A DNA stretch of 64,000 bases from Antedon mediterranea (Eukaryota > Echinodermata > Crinoidea > Comatulida > Antedonidae): contig NC_092678.1 of NCBI RefSeq assembly GCF_964355755.1, positions 8,282,922 to 8,346,921 on the forward strand. Reading direction: 5' to 3'. Each line of letters begins with the position of its first letter. The first letter of the stretch is position 1. Of the stretch, positions 41,028-52,013 are shown one piece after another. The translations under genes were made by a program, and so were the position numbers. The notes beneath the pieces are model-generated. The model was given only the letters and a program-made list of their open reading frames with translations. It was not told where the DNA came from and did not search any database.

Positions 41028-41288
41028 TTAGAAAAGTAGGGCGCCCTCTCCGAGTCGAAATTTGACACGATTTGTCGACTGGCTGTCCCACTGTTCAATC
41101 AGCTGGTGTTTAACAATGCTCGCAATTTTCTCGGCTAGGTCATTGAAAATACTCGTATTTCCTTTAATTATATTGGAAATTTCATTTTGTACAGTAATAG
41201 TAAGCGGTTTCACATCAATGACAGGTGCTGTATCAACACTCCTTACCGCTGTCCTTTTTACCACCTTTCCTTGTATTCTTTCCGGCAT
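41028..41288 (-). CDS. Unidentified open frame, possible exon or ORF1 remnant
   Basis: 86 codons starting MPERIQGKVVKRTAVRSVD with a central helix-forming stretch (NEISNIIKGNTSIFNDLAEK) and FRLGEGALLF at the end. Composition is more protein-like than that of its neighbours and it has a plausible start context. I recognise no family. It could be a first exon or a fragment of a LINE ORF1 N-terminus. Confidence 0.25.
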   Translation of the reverse strand: MPERIQGKVVKRTAVRSVDTAPVIDVKPLTITVQNEISNIIKGNTSIFNDLAEKIASIVKHQLIEQWDSQSTNRVKFRLGEGALLF

Positions 41289-41826
41289 GATGGTGTATTA
41301 ATACGTACATGTACAGCAGACAAAAACCGACAAGTAAATGCTAGGCTACAGGAGTGCCCTAACACAACAACTGTCCTGCGGTAAATTTGAACTGTCACCG
41401 CGTAGTGAGGCTGAATGTAGTGAGGCTAGAGAGAGCGTTGATACGGCGTCACCAGCAAATGTGGAGACATGCACGTTTTATGGACCTAATTATGGACCTA
41501 TCCATCTGTCCATTAATTAGGTTCATGGTTGAAACATCGAGAAACAGTATTTCAGAACTAGAAAGCCACTCCGAGAGTGCATACCTCCGCCTACTGTAAA
41601 TTCTCCGGATTTCTCCGGAATATATATTATATATCTATCTATAATGCTGTTTGTGATTTAGGCTAATTTCTCTACAAACATGTGTATGCGAGTTTGGTGT
41701 AAATGTTATGTAACCAGCCTTTCAACTAACAATAGTTTCAGCTGACTATCAATAATTTCAATTAGTTGAAATTGTTTATAGCATGCCGATCTATGTTATA
41801 TACTGTATATATAGATATATATAGAT

Positions 41827-41912
41827 GAATTATATTTTCTTTATCAACAAAACCATTAAATCTGGTTTCAGTTTTCCAAGAGATTCCTAGGCCTCAGCAA
41901 TTATTATATCAA
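41827..41912 (+). repeat. Dispersed repeat, second copy
   Basis: A partly deleted copy of 28466-28566. It is followed directly by an antisense SINE 3' fragment. Confidence 0.8.
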
Positions 41913-41921
41913 TTATTATAT

Positions 41922-42004
41922 ATATATAAACACAATAGGCAAAGAACATAAATTCTAAACCGCCCGGTGATATACTGAAATTTAATTAATTAATTTGAAA
42001 CGAT
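41922..42004 (-). mobile_element. tRNA-derived SINE 3' fragment
   Basis: Reverse complement of the SINE body and tail at 15620-15716, including CTAAACCGCCCGGTGATATA. 5'-truncated at GTTTCAAATT, lacking the tRNA head. Confidence 0.85.
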
Positions 42005-42109
42005 ATATATATATATTTTATCTGTATTTTATTTTTAACCGTTTTTGATGTTGTATTGTTTTATGTTTCAAACCTGTCAGTGGCGGTATTTATCGCTGTT
42101 GGTTTTGAC

Positions 42110-42240
42110 TGAATAAAAAAAAAAAATAAATAAATAAAATTAAAAAAAAAATTAAAAATAAAAAAAAAATTAAAAAAAAAATAAATAAAAAAAAAAAATA
42201 TAGGCCTAGGCCTATAAAAAAAAAAAAAAAAAAAAAAAAA
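42110..42240. repeat. A-rich tract with embedded palindrome
   Basis: Runs of A interrupted by TAAAT words, probably fused retroelement tails. The perfect palindrome TATAGGCCTAGGCCTATA lies at about 42199-42216. The poly-Phe open frames here on the - strand are spurious. Confidence 0.85.
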
Positions 42241-42361
42241 TAGAACAGGAACGCAAAAAAAAAGGAGTGAATTTGAAAAGAAATAGGTATCAAAAAACCT
42301 CTTCATCAAATCAAATTTTGTAAGTTAAGTTTTAAAAGTACAAATAACTCTGTCATATTTG

Positions 42362-42552
42362 CAGGTCTGAAAATAATACTAACAAGTGGTCCAGAATTGG
42401 GGCCTGGTCCGGATTTCCTCCAAAATTTAATGGAGTGGTCCTTGATCACATTCATTTTGGTAAAGATCTTGGAATAACCTTTTGAGTAATCCTGCTAACA
42501 AACAAACAGGCACACGCGATCGCTTACATACCTCCTTGGCGGAGGAAAACTA
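42362..42552 (+). mobile_element. RTE-like LINE 3' end fragment
   Basis: Contains TTTTGAGTAATCCTGCTAAC, AAACAAACAGGCACACGCGA and CCTCCTTGGCGGAGG. These match the 3' terminal region of RTE-type LINEs and dependent SINEs that I know from invertebrate genomes. No coding part. Confidence 0.6.
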
Positions 42553-42827
42553 TACATACGACGTTGGTGTATCGCAAACGTTATATCAACATCTGTCCAT
42601 GGTTATATCAGAGGGCAGTCAACAATCAGCGTCAAGTATGATCCGCCAACCAATCACGATTAAGTTTGCAGTTAGGATTTAGCCTATCCGCGTTGTGTAA
42701 TTCCTAATAATGTAATAGGGAATCTTCCAATCATCAAGCAGTTTAATCATCCAAGAGATTCAGCCAATCGCGGTGACTGTCTATTATGGCTTTTAGTTTT
42801 TATAAATATCAGTATATCAGTATAAAT

Positions 42828-43290
42828 TACGGCCACACTGCGTGAAACACCGGTTCTCGTTAGATCACCGAAGTTAATATACGTTGGGCCTGGTTGGTTG
42901 CGTTCTGGATGAGAGACCGTCCAGAAATCGCGGCCGGTGCTGCTGTATATACTGGAGAGTGATGGTGTAATGGTAATATCGGACTAGCATGTGATAGGCA
43001 TGGGTTCGAGGTTATCTGTACCATACTAATTACATCATTAGGCAAGATGCTTTACTCGCATTGCCTCATCCTTCGGATGGGATGTAAAGCCGTTGGTCCC
43101 GTGTACTTAACAGTGCACGTTAAAGAACTTGGTACATTATTCGAAAAGAGTAGGGGATCGTCTGGTCTGGTGTGCTGATCTGATAGGCACTGCACTGCTG
43201 GTTGCCGTGGGTCCGTTGAGGGTCTAATCCGAATTTCCTCAGTTTCCAGTTAAGCTTGAGGACAAATATAAATACCTTTACCTTTACCTA
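42828..43290 (+). mobile_element. Composite 5S-rRNA/tRNA SINE (Deu-SINE type)
   Basis: 42828-42950 follows 5S rRNA from TACGGCCACAC to GGTGCTGCTGTATA, including GGGCCTGGTTGGTTGCG and GGATGAGAGACCG, the internal promoter region. 42955-43020 is tRNA-like, with GTGATGGTGTAATGGTAATA (A-box side) and GGGTTCGAGG (B box). The body carries CATCCTTCGGATGGGATGTA and CCCGTGTACTTAACAGTGCA. The tail is a CCTTTA repeat. Double-headed 5S+tRNA SINEs are known from sea urchin and vertebrates (SINE3/AmnSINE group). Confidence 0.82.
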
Positions 43291-43797
43291 TTTTATCATT
43301 GTCTTAATTACTTTGTTAAAAGGACGAATTAACAGTTTACTATGCCAATATTTGTTTCCCTTAACATATATATATTACATATGTTACATTAAAATAACTC
43401 GGTTAGTATACAACTTAACTGATATGATACAATTAAGTAGACTTTTTTCCCCAATGAGCTAATTTTCGTGCTTTTAATTTTGCTCGTTAGCCTACTGTAC
43501 GTTATTAATGTTTATTTGAACTTTTTGTAAGAAAATATTTGTCAAGCCAGCCTATAATAGACAGTGACACTTATGATTTAATTCACCGGTTATTTAAATA
43601 TTTGTCTGATATTTATTTCACTGCCACAATGCCTTAATTACTTTTTATTAGGTCTTATTAGAGTGGTTTTATGATTGAGTGTAGCCTCACCACAGTTTAT
43701 TAGATACTAAAATACCGACAGTGAATGAATGTTTACTGCATTCTGTAAAAAAGTTTACCTACAATGTTTATTTATGGATGAAATATATATGGTTTAT

Positions 43798-43982
43798 TCG
43801 CCACAAACACTACCAGAACACTACAAGAACACTACCAGAACACTAGCACATTGACATCCTTAGCGCCACAAACACTATCAGAACACTACCAGAAAACTAC
43901 AAGAACACTAGGTCATTGGCATCCTCAGCGCCACAAACACTACCAGAACACTACCAGAAAACTAGGACATTGGTATCTTCAG
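43798..43982 (+). repeat. Minisatellite just upstream of caveolin B start
   Basis: Three units of about 60 bp, each GCCACAAACACTACCAGAAC plus further ACTACCAGAAC subunits and CATTGGCATCCTCAGC. The array ends eight bases before the ATG at 43991. It keeps an in-frame upstream ATG at 43916. Confidence 0.9.
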
Positions 43983-43990
43983 CAAAGCAG

Positions 43991-45011
43991 ATGACCGAAG
44001 AAATAGAAATGGCAACCGTAGAACCGTCGGGTATAATTATGTCGAGTCGAGATCCAACTGATATAAATGAACATATTAAGGTACGTGTGACTATATCATT
44101 ATCTGCATAATTTAATTATGAAAATAGGTCTATTGTGCCATGTCTTCACTCCGTCTGTTTTGTTAAAGATGTATTGTCCCCCTGAAAATATATTTCTTTA
44201 CAACATTTGCCATGTTAATGTAACATAATAGTTATCCACTTTGTCCAAAAATTGGATCGAAAAAAAATTTATTTACCTGAAAAACCTGTAATTTAAAGCA
44301 AAAAATGGTCAAATTGGCTGCCAGCCAATATTTTTTTGATTGAATTTAACCATTCATTTTGTCATTTTATAAGTGAAAACATTATTTTTCTACATTTTTT
44401 TCTATGGAAGTGATTAACTTTATTAAAACTACAAAATAACATATTAAAAAATCTGATTTAATTAATCTTCATTTTTTTTGTTTTTATGACAATACTTCTT
44501 TAAGTATATATATAGGCCGTAGAGAAAATGAATTGGCGGACAATTACAGTAGATCTATACGTAATTTTAAATTGTAATGGTAGGCCTATTATCAAAATTT
44601 AAACATTAGCTTATTACATTAATTGGATTGGATAAGTACGGTTAACGTAATTATTACTTGTGATGTTTACAGGTGTCTTTTGAAGATGTTATTGCAGAAC
44701 CTAGAGGATCCCATAGTAATGCATGTATGTGGAAATGTGCGTTCAATTGCTTCGAAGGATCCAAGCTTCTCTGCTATCGCCTTTTGACAATATTCTGTGC
44801 CATTCCTCAATCGATCTGTTGGGGATGTCAGTTTGCTTGTCTGTCTTTCTATCACGTTTGGTGTATCACCCCCTGTATCAAGGTCTGCATCATCAATATC
44901 CAGTCTTGCGGGATTTTGTATCGAGCTTATTATATGGCGTGCTATGCTCCATGTTACGAAGCAATCGGCCGTTGTTTTTCGGACATTCGTATTTCGTACA
45001 GAAATGCGTAA
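43991..45011 (+). CDS. CAV: Caveolin B (two exons: 43991-44080, 44673-45011)
   Basis: Exon 1 (30 codons) ends SSRDPTDINEHIK with a GTACGT donor in phase 0. Exon 2 follows GTTTACAG and begins VSFEDVIAEP, an exact match to the family signature FEDVIAEP. The scaffolding region is WKCAFNCFEGSKLLCYR, then the intramembrane hairpin (LTIFCAIPQSICWGC to HVWCITP) and ACYAPCYEAIGRCFSDIRI. The total is 142 residues. It is the most diverged of the three, especially in the C-terminal third. An alternative in-frame start at 43916 would add 25 residues encoded by the minisatellite. It shares intron position and the 339 bp exon 2 length with the other two. Confidence 0.94.
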
Positions 45012-47029
45012 GTCGTCTTCAAAAGCAATCTTTTCTACAAGGCTAGGTACAGGCGGCAAAACAATGATATTGATTATCCAATAATTAATATATAAATTTT
45101 TTTTTAATGATTTTGTAATACATGATTTAAAAAAACGCACTTGTATCAGTGTTCAATTTTAATTTGAATGTTATGTTTAATAATTGTTACATTATAATTT
45201 TGTTCGCGCTATAACATCAAAAATTAAACTGTTTTCTTTTTTTTTTTGCATTTTTCTTATCTGAGGATTTACCATATTGGTATCATGTGATTGGTTTTTG
45301 TACCAGAATATCGTCAAATTCTGTATTTGGCTTTTAAAGAGAAATTAATATAAATTGTGAATGATATATAGTACAATACAATACAGTATCTTATTTTATA
45401 TTTTTATTAGACCGATAAACACAATTTAATCTGTCAATTATTAACTAATGAGTTTTAACATTTATAATCCATTGTATTAACAACATAATAATTTCCACTT
45501 TACAGTATAATGATGTTAATAATATTGCTAGTATATTCGGTTAAGTTATAACAGTTGATATTAAGTTGTAAACGATTGTATGTATATTTGGCTTTACTGT
45601 GGTCTACTTTATTACATTAACATTTACACAGTATGTTGTTTGATGTGTAAATATAATTTGCTTCGTTATAAAGTAATTCGTTTATGATTTATCACGTGTA
45701 CGTGTGTTTATAGTATTGTTGTAAATGAAGTGAGTGTACACACATTGATCAAGGGGATCAAACATCGCATTGATTCGCAATTGAGATCATTATCATTATA
45801 TGAAGTTACATGAACAAAATATGTACTTACTCACATTGGAGGGCATTTCCTGCATGCTTTATAAGAAACTATTTATGCATTTTACCCCATAGCTATTTTG
45901 GAGGCGGCTTTGATTGGCAGATTTGTTTTATTATGTAATTGTGCAGACTTGCTTATGGTTATTCTTTGTTACCGTTCTCTTCACACCTGATGATGGGCTA
46001 TACCCGAAACACTTCGTGCCGGGCAGTTTTAACTTGTTTGATTTTGATTTTTTTTCTATACCCTGCCTATGCAGATTTATATTTATTGGACATATACCGT
46101 ACACCCTATAGGCCTACTAAATAAACACGCAACAGAAATATATTACTAACGTAACATCGAAATTAACCATTAACGTAATTAAATTAACCACTAACGTAAC
46201 ATATTTACGTACTGACGTAACAACAGTAGTATTTTAAACTTTTTTGTGGAAAATTTCTTGAAAGTTCGAAATTGGTTCAGACTTATGTGTGGCTGCCAAT
46301 TCTCTATTGAAATCCACCATTTGATGTTCCTTAACTTAAATCATTTGATATAAATTGATTGTGGTTTATTATTATGCTAGTGGGTGAAACATCGGCAAAG
46401 TGAAGATTGTAGGCCTACATAAAAACATAAATCAGTTGAGTCACTTTCTTTATGTTTCTGTTGTACAAAAGAAACATGTATAGGCCTACTTGGTACCATG
46501 ACATCAAAGCTCGGATCCCGGATCCGGGCTTGATGTGAACGTAGCTTTAAAAGGCGTTGGATTTTATTTTTTAAAGTTCATTGAAGAAGAGATTGAACTA
46601 TATTTTTTGAAGATCCTGATTATGTTTGTTATAAGTGAACATTTACGTGACCTAAAAAGAATCAAGTTTGGTAAACAAAAATGTAGGCCTATAACATTAT
46701 TTTTCCTTTGGTGATTTTCAAGATAGAAATCATAAGAAAAATCAAAACAATAGACCAACTGAAACGTTTAGTATTGAAAGAGCACATATTTGTATTAGAT
46801 CAGTTTCCCTGTTTGCTCTAAATTCAAAAGAATACGAGCAACAAAACCCACCAGAGTTACTTCACAAACTTGTTGCCAAGAAGACGGTTGCCATCACACT
46901 TACTTCAGTTGATTTCAAAACACTTGCGGATTGTGGATGTTATCGTCTGCCTCCATATTATTATAGTTATAGCAGCTCGTCGTTTTCTCGAGTTCTTTTC
47001 TGATTTAAACTGTAATTTTAACAAACGAA
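45012..47029. other. Intergenic between caveolins B and C
   Basis: AT-rich. It includes a PLE-type motif at 45987-46010, a short run of AACGTAAC-containing repeats at 46147-46220 and an imperfect GGATCC-centred hairpin near 46489-46525. No gene is seen. Confidence 0.6.
45987..46010 (+). other. Hammerhead-like core of a PLE remnant
   Basis: CTGATGA, then a short stem GGG-CTATA-CCC, then GAAAC. It keeps the canonical CUGAUGA and GAAA boxes. Such cores are known in PLE terminal repeats. No reverse transcriptase remains nearby. Confidence 0.45.
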
Positions 47030-48003
47030 ATGGCGGAACCAGAACCCATAGATATGTCTTTCCGTGACCCACGTGAATTGAATTCACATATTCAGGTAAG
47101 ATTTCATGATAGCATGGCAGGCTGTACTGTATACGTAGTTTTCTATGCATTGGCATGAATGCATATTAAGGCTAGACTTCGGAAACTCGTGTGTTACCCT
47201 AGTCTTGTTCTCTATAATGTTTATTACGGTTTCAATACAGATACAACATATTGATGGATGTATGTATTCAAAAGATAAGACAAGTTAAGTTAAATTAAGT
47301 TTTGTAAAGATCTAACTAAACGAAAGTTAATTTCTTTTCACATGCAGACCACCCTCACCCACCCAATAAAAAAAGCATGGACATATTTTTAACAAAACAT
47401 TGAAGAAATACGTTAAACCCAATGCACTGTCCTGCTATGACTTGCGCATCATCAATGCATTAAATATATTTTAATTTTTTTATTTTAGTAATGTAGTAAT
47501 TATCACTATATGTAATGCTATATGTTTTATATAATTTTTGTTTTCGTTGTCATATCATAACAAAGACCATTGTTCATTGGATCAACTAAATAGTTTTTTA
47601 AACATTTTAGAAAATTATTACACTGTAGGCCTTCAGCATTGAGTAACGAAAGTTTTTTTTTCAGGTTGTGTTTCAAGAAGTTCTCGGAGAGCCTGAAGGT
47701 TCCCATAGTATCGATGGTGTCTGGAAATGCGCTTTCAAATGCTTCGAAGGATCCAGAAACCTCTGCTACCGGATCTTGACGGTACTCTGCGCCGTGCCAC
47801 TATCGTTCTGCTGGGGCTGTGAGTTCGCCGCTCTTTCATTCTACCACGTCTGGTGTGTGACGCCATTCCTGAAGATGTACATCATCAACATCAATTCCTG
47901 CAAGGTCATGTACCGGGCTTGTTGTGGCGCATGTTGTGATCCGTGTTTTGAGTCTTGTGGACGTATGTTCTCTGACATCAGGATTACTAAAACAACATCC
48001 TAA
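47030..48003 (+). CDS. CAV: Caveolin C (two exons: 47030-47095, 47665-48003)
   Basis: Exon 1 (22 codons) reads MAEPEPIDMSFRDPRELNSH and ends with Q before GTAAG. Exon 2 follows TTTTTTTTTCAG and begins VVFQEVLGEP. The scaffolding region is DGVWKCAFKCFEGSRNLCYR, and the membrane hairpin and CDPCFESCGRMFSDIRI follow. The total is 134 residues. Exon 2 is strikingly similar to that of caveolin A, 23 kb away, over the first 80 codons, including long identical nucleotide runs. It is much less like its neighbour caveolin B. This suggests A and C are recent duplicates or have exchanged sequence by conversion. Confidence 0.94.
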
Positions 48004-50653
48004 CATATTGATGGAATTGGTTATCAGGAATACTTCTAAAATGCATAGAGAACCAGCACATTCAATTTCTCCTGCTCTAAGTCACCGAGTGAATGTTGTT
48101 TCATAACTTTTAATTTGATCATAATTATGAATACAGTCTTGTTATGCAGTGAATCTGTTTTTGCAGATTGTATTATACATTAGACGTCTTTTTTCCAGAA
48201 AGACAAATATGCAAAATAATTTAATTTCTAAAAATGAAATACTTTAAAAGATAAAACTGACACACCAGTCTAGCGGATTGTGTTGGCCTATAAAAGTGAT
48301 AACATCTCTCATAGGCCTAATTTATATAAAATATATTTAGTTATATATTTAAGTTACTGAAATGCCAGACTCCTCCACCTACTCTTCGTACATGAATTGG
48401 GCTATTCCCGGTGCTGATATGTCGGGATCATTTTGTAAAACAAAGAGATTATACATCCTGTAAAAATAATGAGAATTCCTGATGAATATAAAATCATAAC
48501 TTAAATTTAAACAAAAAATTTGTATTTTTCTTTTTCATTTATTGTATTTCAACTTTATTTAGAGAGGGTAACCCTTGAACTTTAATCTCTTTATCAATAT
48601 AAGTACTGATTGAAGCTGCCTGATTTAAAATCGAGCACTGTCGCCGATGCAATCATGCACGTTTTCAAACAAAATCGGAAGATCGATCGTGAATTTATCA
48701 ATCTTTCTGCCTATGAAAATATCTAGGCCTAGTCAAGAAGTGCTTAAAGTGAAAAACTCAGGCTTTTATATTAAACTATGATAATTAGTTTTGTCATATA
48801 TTTTCGTCAGTTACGATTTAAGAAAAAATTAATAGCCTGGGTTATTTTGAAAACCGATATACTATTACGATGTTGGGAGACAATCCGATTTCGAAACACT
48901 AGGTGTTGACCCTAGGTGTTTCAAAATCGTAATCGCTATCCAATCATCGAGTTTAGTAATCGACCACCTCATCGGAATATACGCGAATTGTTTACGGCAG
49001 TGTACGTGTATTCTTATACGTAGGCCTACAGAGATATGTTTTCATTTTCCTTTCATAAACTTCGAATTTTCCTATCTAAGACTCGATTTTGCGACGAAAA
49101 TTTTATGCATATAGTATTTATATTTAAATTTAAAACATAACCGTTACCGAATGAAAAAAATAGCTACTTGAATTAATCAAAAAGCATAGGCCTACAGTTT
49201 GTTTATCTTAGGAGGAGCTATATTAGCGGTATCTATATATAAATTATGGTTAATTCTGACATAGGCGAGCACAATGCAAAAACTTCTCTACAAATCTCCG
49301 CCTTGGATACCTACCTTATCTATCCGAGATGTACCGCGAAACGTAGATTTGATAACATTAGTGTGCACGCCGACGCTATTGTTCCATATTTATATCTTAG
49401 GAAGATATTATAAAGAGTTTTTTAACAACATTTATGATTTCAACATTGGATTTTCCTCTCAATTTCAATTCTTCCCGGTCAAAGTAATTTCCGGGTTTAA
49501 GATAAGTTCACCTTAGTTTCAAATATTTTCTCTCTTTTATACACAAGGGAGCAGTTAAAATAATAGATTTGACCCTAAAGGTGACTGGAAACAGGCACTT
49601 TCCATCAATCAATACAGTGTCCCTTTGGAAGACGAAAAAAAAATTGGCCATTAATCATAGCCATTTCAGTTTTTTGTTTATTTTAAAACATACCACACGT
49701 GTGTGAAGGTACAGTAGTTAAATAATAGGAATTGTACTGCAAATTAATAAAGATCAAATTAAATATATGCCATAAAGAATCAGAATATATTGTGGGGAAT
49801 AGTATTATAAAATTACATAGGGAGATTTGATAAGACATTTTTCGAGTGAAATCCCGATAGCTGAGTTTCATTGAGTAAGCTTGCAGGAATAACTGTAGGC
49901 TATCTTCCTGTGTCCCGTTAGGACCGAGATGTCTGCCCATGTTGCAAGCCGTAATGTCTTCTTTCTTGGGCCCACTCTGTCACGGCAGTTAGTTTCAAAA
50001 GATGATTAAATTAAATAATGTATTAATAATTATTAGGATGGTATTCATTTGAATAAACGCCTCTCCAATAAAACATCACTTTGAATAATAACCCCCCCCC
50101 CCCCCCCCCCCCACCACCACAACCCAACTATCTAATAAACGTCCATCCACATATTTATAATAACACAATTATACTATTTGTAGTAGAATTCACCGCACTG
50201 TTATCTGCAATTTACCAAGCATTTGTTATTCTTTTTTACCACTTTTCATATCTATGAGAGGATTTCATTTGATTATAAATGTTAACATATTATTAGAACT
50301 AAAAAATTTAACATATATCCCTCGAATAAGCACCTCCCTCAAATGACCTCCGCCTCCCCAAAGGGCCCTACCAAACAATAAAAACTATACTTTAAAATGT
50401 TATTAATCATCTAAAACACTGTGAAACAAAGTAGTTCAGTTTTACGAATGTCAAGCATTTTCAATAATGGTAACCGACAGAAAATGTATAAGGAGAACAT
50501 TATCATTCCGAGAACCATCGTCTACACTTCCTAGAGGGGGAGCGAGCGAAGCGAGCTCACCCTCTAGTTGTTCCTAATTATCCCCTTCTACTACCAAATT
50601 GTATTTTTTTTAGTATAAAGAGCGCTTAGATCCTCGTTACGCATGTGTTCGTA
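48004..50653. other. Intergenic
   Basis: No convincing gene. Items seen: an imperfect hairpin built on AAACACTAGGTGTT at 48893-48930, a 21-base C homopolymer at 50092-50112, and a hairpin AGAGGG..GAGC / GCGAGCTCACCCTCT at 50532-50566. Confidence 0.6.
50092..50112 (+). repeat. C homopolymer (21)
   Basis: An uninterrupted run of 21 C. Its length is likely unreliable in any assembly. Confidence 0.95.
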
Positions 50654-50808
50654 TAGTCTGGGCTCCAGACGGAGTTTTGTAAAAATATAAATATTTTTGC
50701 ACATATGGCGTTTCATACGTGTATTACTTGAGTTTGGATAAAATCGCGGTCGAAATAAAAACAAATAAATAAAAAAAAGACAATAAATACAGACTTGGGG
50801 CAAGTCTA
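50654..50808 (-). mobile_element. MITE copy 4 (9 bp TSD)
   Basis: A 155 bp antisense copy with the 9-mer GTGTTCGTA at 50645-50653 and 50809-50817. Ends are TAGTCTGGGCTCCAGACGG and AGACTTGGGGCAAGTCTA. Confidence 0.93.
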
Positions 50809-50817
50809 GTGTTCGTA

Positions 50818-52013
50818 CAGTCTCATACGAAGTATCTGTAGCTTCATATCAAGTGCATTCCAGTTAAATTTGGTTCCGAATGTAGTCTGTTACATTGGCG
50901 CGAATCCTACGTTGATTTTTAGGAATATAAAGAATAACCTCAAATTCCCAACATATTTTTTCTTTAAAAGTAACAGGGATTCGTCAAAATATTCGTTTAT
51001 CCTTACAAGGATCAAGTGTGTTGTCCAATCGCATTATCGTCTCAATCAAATCAAAATCAGTTTTAATCATTTTCCTTTTGACACCCAAGTCCCATAGCTG
51101 ATCGTTATAACCGTACCTTTTCTAAACAACAAAGTTTTGTCCAATAATAATAATAATAATCAAAGTTTGACGTGAATTCATTGAAAACACTTTCCTTCGC
51201 TGTTTCACCCTTCACCACAAAAGCGAATGCTGATTCGAATTGCGCCCCGGCTCTCGTAAAATCGTGACGTATGATGATTTACTCGCCATAAAAAAAAACC
51301 TGACTGTCACAAGGGGCATGCAAAGTATGTTGTATTTTAGTGGGTGTAGTCACCCACTCGTACACGTCTTTGTACAGTTGGAATGCAGTCTTATTGCTAA
51401 AATGAATGTATGCTTCTACTCCAATTTTTCGGACAATTTGCAGCTTCTTTTCTAAAGCGAAATGTTTGATGATACCGGAGAGAGTTGTACTTCCGGTCTT
51501 GTGAGTTTTTACAAATGTTATTTTTTAATGCCATTTTGCAGTTTTAAAAAAGTTATCCAAAACAAAAAACGTATAAAAATAATACCGGTAATGATTTCAC
51601 TTTTTAAAAAACAAGAAAAATGGTTAATTTAAACCAAAAACCAATTTTCAGGTAAATAATTTGATCAATATTCAAGGCATTCAAACAATAGGATGCTGAG
51701 ATCAGTTAGATCAACGATTGTAGGCCTATGTGTAAACAGAACGTGAATAATGTACTTCGTACTGTAGGCCTAACCGCAACTACAGTGGTATACATTTTTT
51801 GTTGTCAAAGTGAATAACAGTGTGACTTTAAAATAGCATTTCAACAAAAAGATTAAAAACAATATTTCGGGGGGACATATACAGTATACTGTATCTTTAA
51901 AATATATTTTCATTTAAATGCAACGTTTCAAATTTATTTAAATTTTAATGTATTACCAATTATACATATTATTACACTACATCTCACAGTTTCTTCTCAG
52001 GACAGTCAAACTA
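50818..52013. other. Intergenic, 3' flank of TRIM-like gene
   Basis: No recognisable gene; only scattered TAGGCCTA words. Confidence 0.5.

Noticed and set aside
42061-42309. Poly-phenylalanine open frames on the - strand
   Set aside because: They translate an A-rich retroelement tail tract.
46870-47156. Overlapping open frames on both strands near caveolin C exon 1
   Set aside because: The caveolin exon 1 at 47030-47095 with its donor explains the region; the others lack support.
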